Origin: Capsicum annuum
Taxonomy: Eukaryota > Streptophyta > Magnoliopsida > Solanales > Solanaceae
NCBI RefSeq assembly: GCF_002878395.1
Contig: NW_025857900.1
Span: 166,667 to 230,666 of the forward strand
Reading direction: 5' to 3'
Length of the DNA: 64,000 nucleotides
In this document: one piece after another, positions 61,123 to 64,000 of the stretch
How positions within the stretch are numbered: position 1 is the stretch's first letter
Layout: each line of letters opens with the position of its first letter
Program-made: the position numbers and the translations under genes
The notes under the pieces: generated by a model
Seen by the model: only the letters and a program-made list of their open reading frames with translations
Told to the model about the DNA's origin: nothing
Database searches by the model: none

Positions 61123-61490
61123 ATTTCGTTGCATTTGTCTTGGATATTCAATTATGATGATGTAATTGTGTGTTGGAGTGGATTTTAGAATATTGAAGTT
61201 TTGTGTTTAAATTTGATTTTGGAGTTTGAAGATACTAGTTAATGTTGAAAATTTGGAGTTTGAAGATGTTAATGTTGAAAATTTAATTTTAAAGTTTAAC
61301 GTTCAATGTATTTTTGATATGCTTGTCAATTATAATGTTTAATGATTGTATTAATGATATATGAATAGAACAAATATTAGATTGTAGGTCATGTCTAAAG
61401 GAATATTTAAATTTGAGATAAAATTAGAATCTATAAATAGTTATCGAAAATTGATGAGCCTACTAAATTTTAAAAAATATAATAATCACG

Positions 61491-61664
61491 GAGGTTTTAA
61501 ACCCCCGCAACTTTTAAATAAAAATTTATTATAAAAATAATTAAATTTAAAGTAAAGGGGGTCAACTAAAAATTACAGAGGTTTTAAACCCTCGCAACTT
61601 CTAAATAAAAATTTATTATAAAAATAATTAAATTTAGAGTAATAGGGGTCAACCGCCGCAAATT
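61491..61664 (+). repeat. 87-bp tandem repeat, right subterminal region of CACTA element
   Basis: Copy 1 61491-61577 and copy 2 61578-61664, each starting gaggttttaaaccc and holding a shared aaatttattataaaaataa block. The unit holds the same GGTTTTAAACC core found at the left end, so it is part of the subterminal repeat set. Confidence 0.88.
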
Positions 61665-61781
61665 AACCGCTGCAAATTAATTATGGGGGTTGGAAAAAAA
61701 ATGCTGCAACTTGTTTGTGATGGCTTGAATTGTGGGGTTTTTGAGAACTGCCAGAATTATATTTTACGGGGGTTCAAACCA

Positions 61782-61820
61782 TTAAATTAACCCCTGCAAT
61801 TTGACCTCTTTTTTGTAGTG
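61782..61820 (-). repeat. right terminal inverted repeat of CACTA element
   Basis: Inverted copy of 50399-50437 (33 of 39). The outer 12 bases are perfect. Confidence 0.93.
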
Positions 61821-63461
61821 TTTGTTTTCTCATAAGGATTTAAATCTGCGTTACAAAAGTTGGTTAGAGTTATTGAAGGATTATAACATGAGTGTTCTGT
61901 ATTATCCGGGCAAGGCCAATGTAGTGGTTGTTGCTCTCACTAGGTTGTCTATAGATAGTGTTGCTCATGTTGAGGATGGTAAGAAGAAGTTAGCTCAGGA
62001 AGTTCATCAGCTTACCCGACTAGGTGTCCACTTACTTGATTCAGCAGAAGGTAGTGTATGGGTGCAGAGTAGCTCAGAACCATCTCTAGTTTCAGAGGTA
62101 AAGGAAAAGAAAGATAGAGATCCCAGTCAAGTTAAGTTGAAAGAATCATTCAGAGACCAGAAAGTGGAGATTTTCTCCCAAGGGGGGATGGTCTGTTGTG
62201 CTGTTAGGGTAGATTATGTGTTCCTGGTATAGAAAATTTGAGGCAACGAATTCTTATAGAAACGCATGGTGTGAGTTACTCTATTCTTCCAAGGGCTACG
62301 AAGATGCACCGGGCTAAATGCTTTACCAACAAGTTAAGATTGAGCACCAAAAGCCTAGTGGGTCCATGCAGGAGTTCAGTCTTCCCACTTGGAAATGGGA
62401 GACAGTTAACATGGACTTGATGACAGGATTGCCTTGTACCCATCATCAACATGATTCTATTTGGGTTATAGTAGAAAGGATGACCAAATAAGCCCATTTC
62501 TTGCCAGTCTATACCCCTTATTTGGCCAAGGAGTATGCCAAACTCTATCTCAAAGATTTGGTTAGGTTACACGGTGTTCCTTTATCTATCATCTCAGATA
62601 GAGGTACCAAGTTTTCCTCTCACTTCTAGAAAGCATTCCAAATGGGTCTTGGTACCCAAGTCCATCTTAGCATAACTTTCCACTCTTAGATAAATGGACA
62701 AGAAGAATGGACCATTTAGACTCTAGAAGATATACTGAGAGCATGCGGAGTTAATTTTAAAGGTAGTTGGGATGACCACTTTCCTTTGATTGAATTCACA
62801 TATAATAACAACTATCATTCCAGTATCCATATGGCTCCATTTGAGGATCTCTATAGTAGGAGATGTAGATCTCTAATTAGTTGGTTTGAAATAGTTGACA
62901 TCGTAGTAGTAGGGCCTAACTCCATGTTTGATACATTAGAGAAGGCCCAGTTGATCAGAAAAAGGCTTAAGCTACCCAGAGCCGACAGAGATCGTATGCA
63001 AATGTGAGGAGAAAGGATCACTAATTTGAGGTCGGTGATTTTGTGTACTTGAAAATCTCTCCTTTAAAGGGAGTGAATACATTTAGCAAGAATGGGAAAC
63101 TTAGTCTCCGATACCTCGGTCTCTTTAAAATTCTCAATCATTTCGAAAAGGTAGCTTACGAACTTGATTTGCTTTCAGATTTAGCTTAGTATACCCAGTG
63201 TTCTAGGTCTCATTGTTGAAAAAGTGTATTGGTGATCCAGCTGTAGTTGTTCCCTCAGAAAGTGTAGATATTCAGAACAATCTTTCCTATAAGGAAGTTC
63301 CAGTCAAAATTCTTGATCATCAAGTTCATAGACTAAGGATCAAAGAAGTTCCACTAGTCAAAGTTCTTTGGCGGAATCAGTCCCTTAAGGGAGCCACTTG
63401 GGAAGTAGATATGCGGACAAAGTACCCTTATCTTTTCTCCACAAATTCATATTCTATTTAA
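61821..63461 (+). pseudogene. pol: pol: end of RNase H, integrase, chromodomain-like tail (element E)
   Basis: 61822-62232 continues RNase H as VFSHKDLNLRYKSWLELLKD with LYYPGKANVV, then the linker EPSLVSEVKEKKDRDPSQVKL. In the zinc finger about 75 bp are deleted near 62312, removing the region between the histidines and the cysteines. The core has VERMTK at the first aspartate (D to E) near 62473 and keeps ISDRGTKF (about 62596). 62786-63007 encodes EFTYNNNYHSSIHMAPFEDL. The tail 63213-63461 has KKCIGDPAVVVP and EVPLVKVLWRNQ and ends TAA at 63459-63461. Confidence 0.88.
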
Positions 63462-63650
63462 GGTAATAATTTTCTAAAGATTAAATCTATCATGCTTAGT
63501 TACAATTGCACATCATGTTCATGTCAGTCGTGCATTCATGAATCAGTATAGTCATGCATTCCATGCATCAGATATGTATGTTCAGTGTGTATTCTCAGTC
63601 CATCAGTTTTTCCTCAGCTTAACTAGTCTCATTCGAGGATGAATGATCCC

Positions 63651-63662
63651 AAGAGGGAGATA
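63651..63662 (+). promoter_or_regulatory. polypurine tract, element E
   Basis: AAGAGGGAGATA one base before the 3' LTR start TGTAATACC. Confidence 0.85.
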
Positions 63663-63663
63663 T

Positions 63664-64000
63664 TGTAATACCCCGTATTTCCTTAGCGTAATCTTAGTCC
63701 CAATACATTAGTATTCATATATAAAATTTTTGAAACACTAATTAATTTTTAGTTTAGAGCATGCCATTGCATAGGAAATTGAATTAGCTTTCCAACAATA
63801 TAAAAATCACCCAAATTCAATTACCGGGTAAGAATTTATGGCGATTTTAAGTTTCAGTCATTAAACACTATCATTTTAACCCTTAGCACATCGCAGAGCC
63901 AGTCTAAATGACAATTGGCAATTTCCAGTGAAGGTGCGCGATCTTGGTGCATCGCGCCAAAGGCCAAATTGGTATTTAGCAGTTTCCAGTGTCTCTTCGC
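63664..64000 (+). repeat. 3' LTR of element E, cut by window edge
   Basis: TGTAATACCCCGTATTTCC, then the same attgaattagctttccaac and gggtaagaatttatgg words as the 5' LTR (41512-41575), in register. Only the first 337 bases are in the window. This start was used to fix the decayed start of the 5' LTR. Confidence 0.93.

Larger units (their letters stand above)
50399..61820 (+). mobile_element. En/Spm (CACTA) DNA transposon, 11.4 kb, inside element E
   Basis: Ends are CACTACAAAAAA (50399) and TTTTTTGTAGTG (61820). The terminal inverted repeats extend to 39 bp with 6 mismatches. Flanks are TGT (50396-50398) and TTT (61821-61823), a 3-bp duplication with one mismatch. Removing the element and one flank restores the RNase H reading QYVFSHKDL. 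Inside are remains of a TNP2-type transposase (52711-55050) and a TNP1/TNPA-type gene (about 57290-61122), both on the plus strand. Subterminal repeats rich in GGGGGTT/AACCCCC occur at both ends. Both genes are broken, so it is non-autonomous. Confidence 0.95.
41397..64000 (+). mobile_element. Ty3/gypsy element E, running off the window, with two nested guests
   Basis: 5' LTR 41397-43823, primer site, gag and protease to 45605. A 3.5-kb non-autonomous LTR element follows (45606-49117), then RT and RNase H (49118-50398), a CACTA transposon (50399-61820), the rest of RNase H, integrase and chromodomain (61821-63461), a polypurine tract and the start of the 3' LTR (63664 onward). Removing both guests leaves a normal gag-pol order. 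Both guests are bordered by short duplications of element E sequence, so E was there first. Confidence 0.94.

Noticed and set aside
1..64000. Host genes, resistance genes, tRNA, rRNA, CRISPR or integrated plant pararetrovirus
   Set aside because: No such domains, cloverleaf-like genes, spaced repeats or movement-protein motifs were seen. All protein-like signals fit retrotransposon or CACTA families.

Overview
The window looks like one block of nested, decayed transposable elements from a plant nuclear genome. The family mix points to a Solanaceae-type genome (pepper, tomato, potato or eggplant). This rests on AT-rich intergenic sequence, chromodomain-bearing Ty3/gypsy elements with 2.3-2.6 kb LTRs starting TGTAATACC or TGTAAGACC, a Tnt1-like Ty1/copia remnant, and an En/Spm (CACTA) transposon. 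The species is inferred, not shown. I found no host protein gene, tRNA, rRNA or CRISPR array. Every protein-like stretch is a broken transposon gene.

Layout, left to right. (1) 1-6209: the 3' part of Ty3/gypsy element A (gag tail, pol, 3' LTR). It sits inside the LTR of an older relative, whose tail G is 6210-7066. (2) 7067-9846: older retroelement debris followed by another gypsy 3' LTR (H, 7731-9846). (3) 9847-11312 and 20099-22613: a minus-strand Ty1/copia element split by (4) gypsy element B, 11313-20098, which has a 5-bp target duplication with one mismatch. (5) 22614-25566: minus-strand LTR-like sequence. (6) 25567-38149: gypsy element D with both LTRs, a primer binding site, a polypurine tract and a near-perfect target duplication. 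Its reverse transcriptase is interrupted by a 2575-bp solo LTR (29969-32543) with a perfect 5-bp duplication. (7) 38150-41396: minus-strand sequence carrying a recognisable gypsy gag fragment. (8) 41397 to the window end: gypsy element E, interrupted twice. The first interruption is a 3.5-kb non-autonomous LTR element (45606-49117). The second is an 11.4-kb CACTA transposon (50399-61820) with 39-bp imperfect terminal inverted repeats, remains of TNP2-type and TNP1-type genes, and minus-strand LINE fragments.

How the parts relate: A, B, D and E share gag-PR-RT-RNaseH-INT-chromodomain order and related LTRs, so they belong to one chromovirus-like clade (probably Tekay/Del-like). All copies have stops, frameshifts and deletions, and several have lost catalytic residues, so none looks able to move by itself. 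The nesting gives a relative order: copia before B and H; G before A; the 38-41 kb remnant before E and probably D; D before the solo LTR; E before both its guests. I saw no clearly novel functional system. The best leads are the patchwork of LINE fragments inside the CACTA element, the non-autonomous LTR element with its coiled-coil-like ORF, the microhomology deletion in B, and a sequence module shared by otherwise different LTRs and present three times in the solo LTR.
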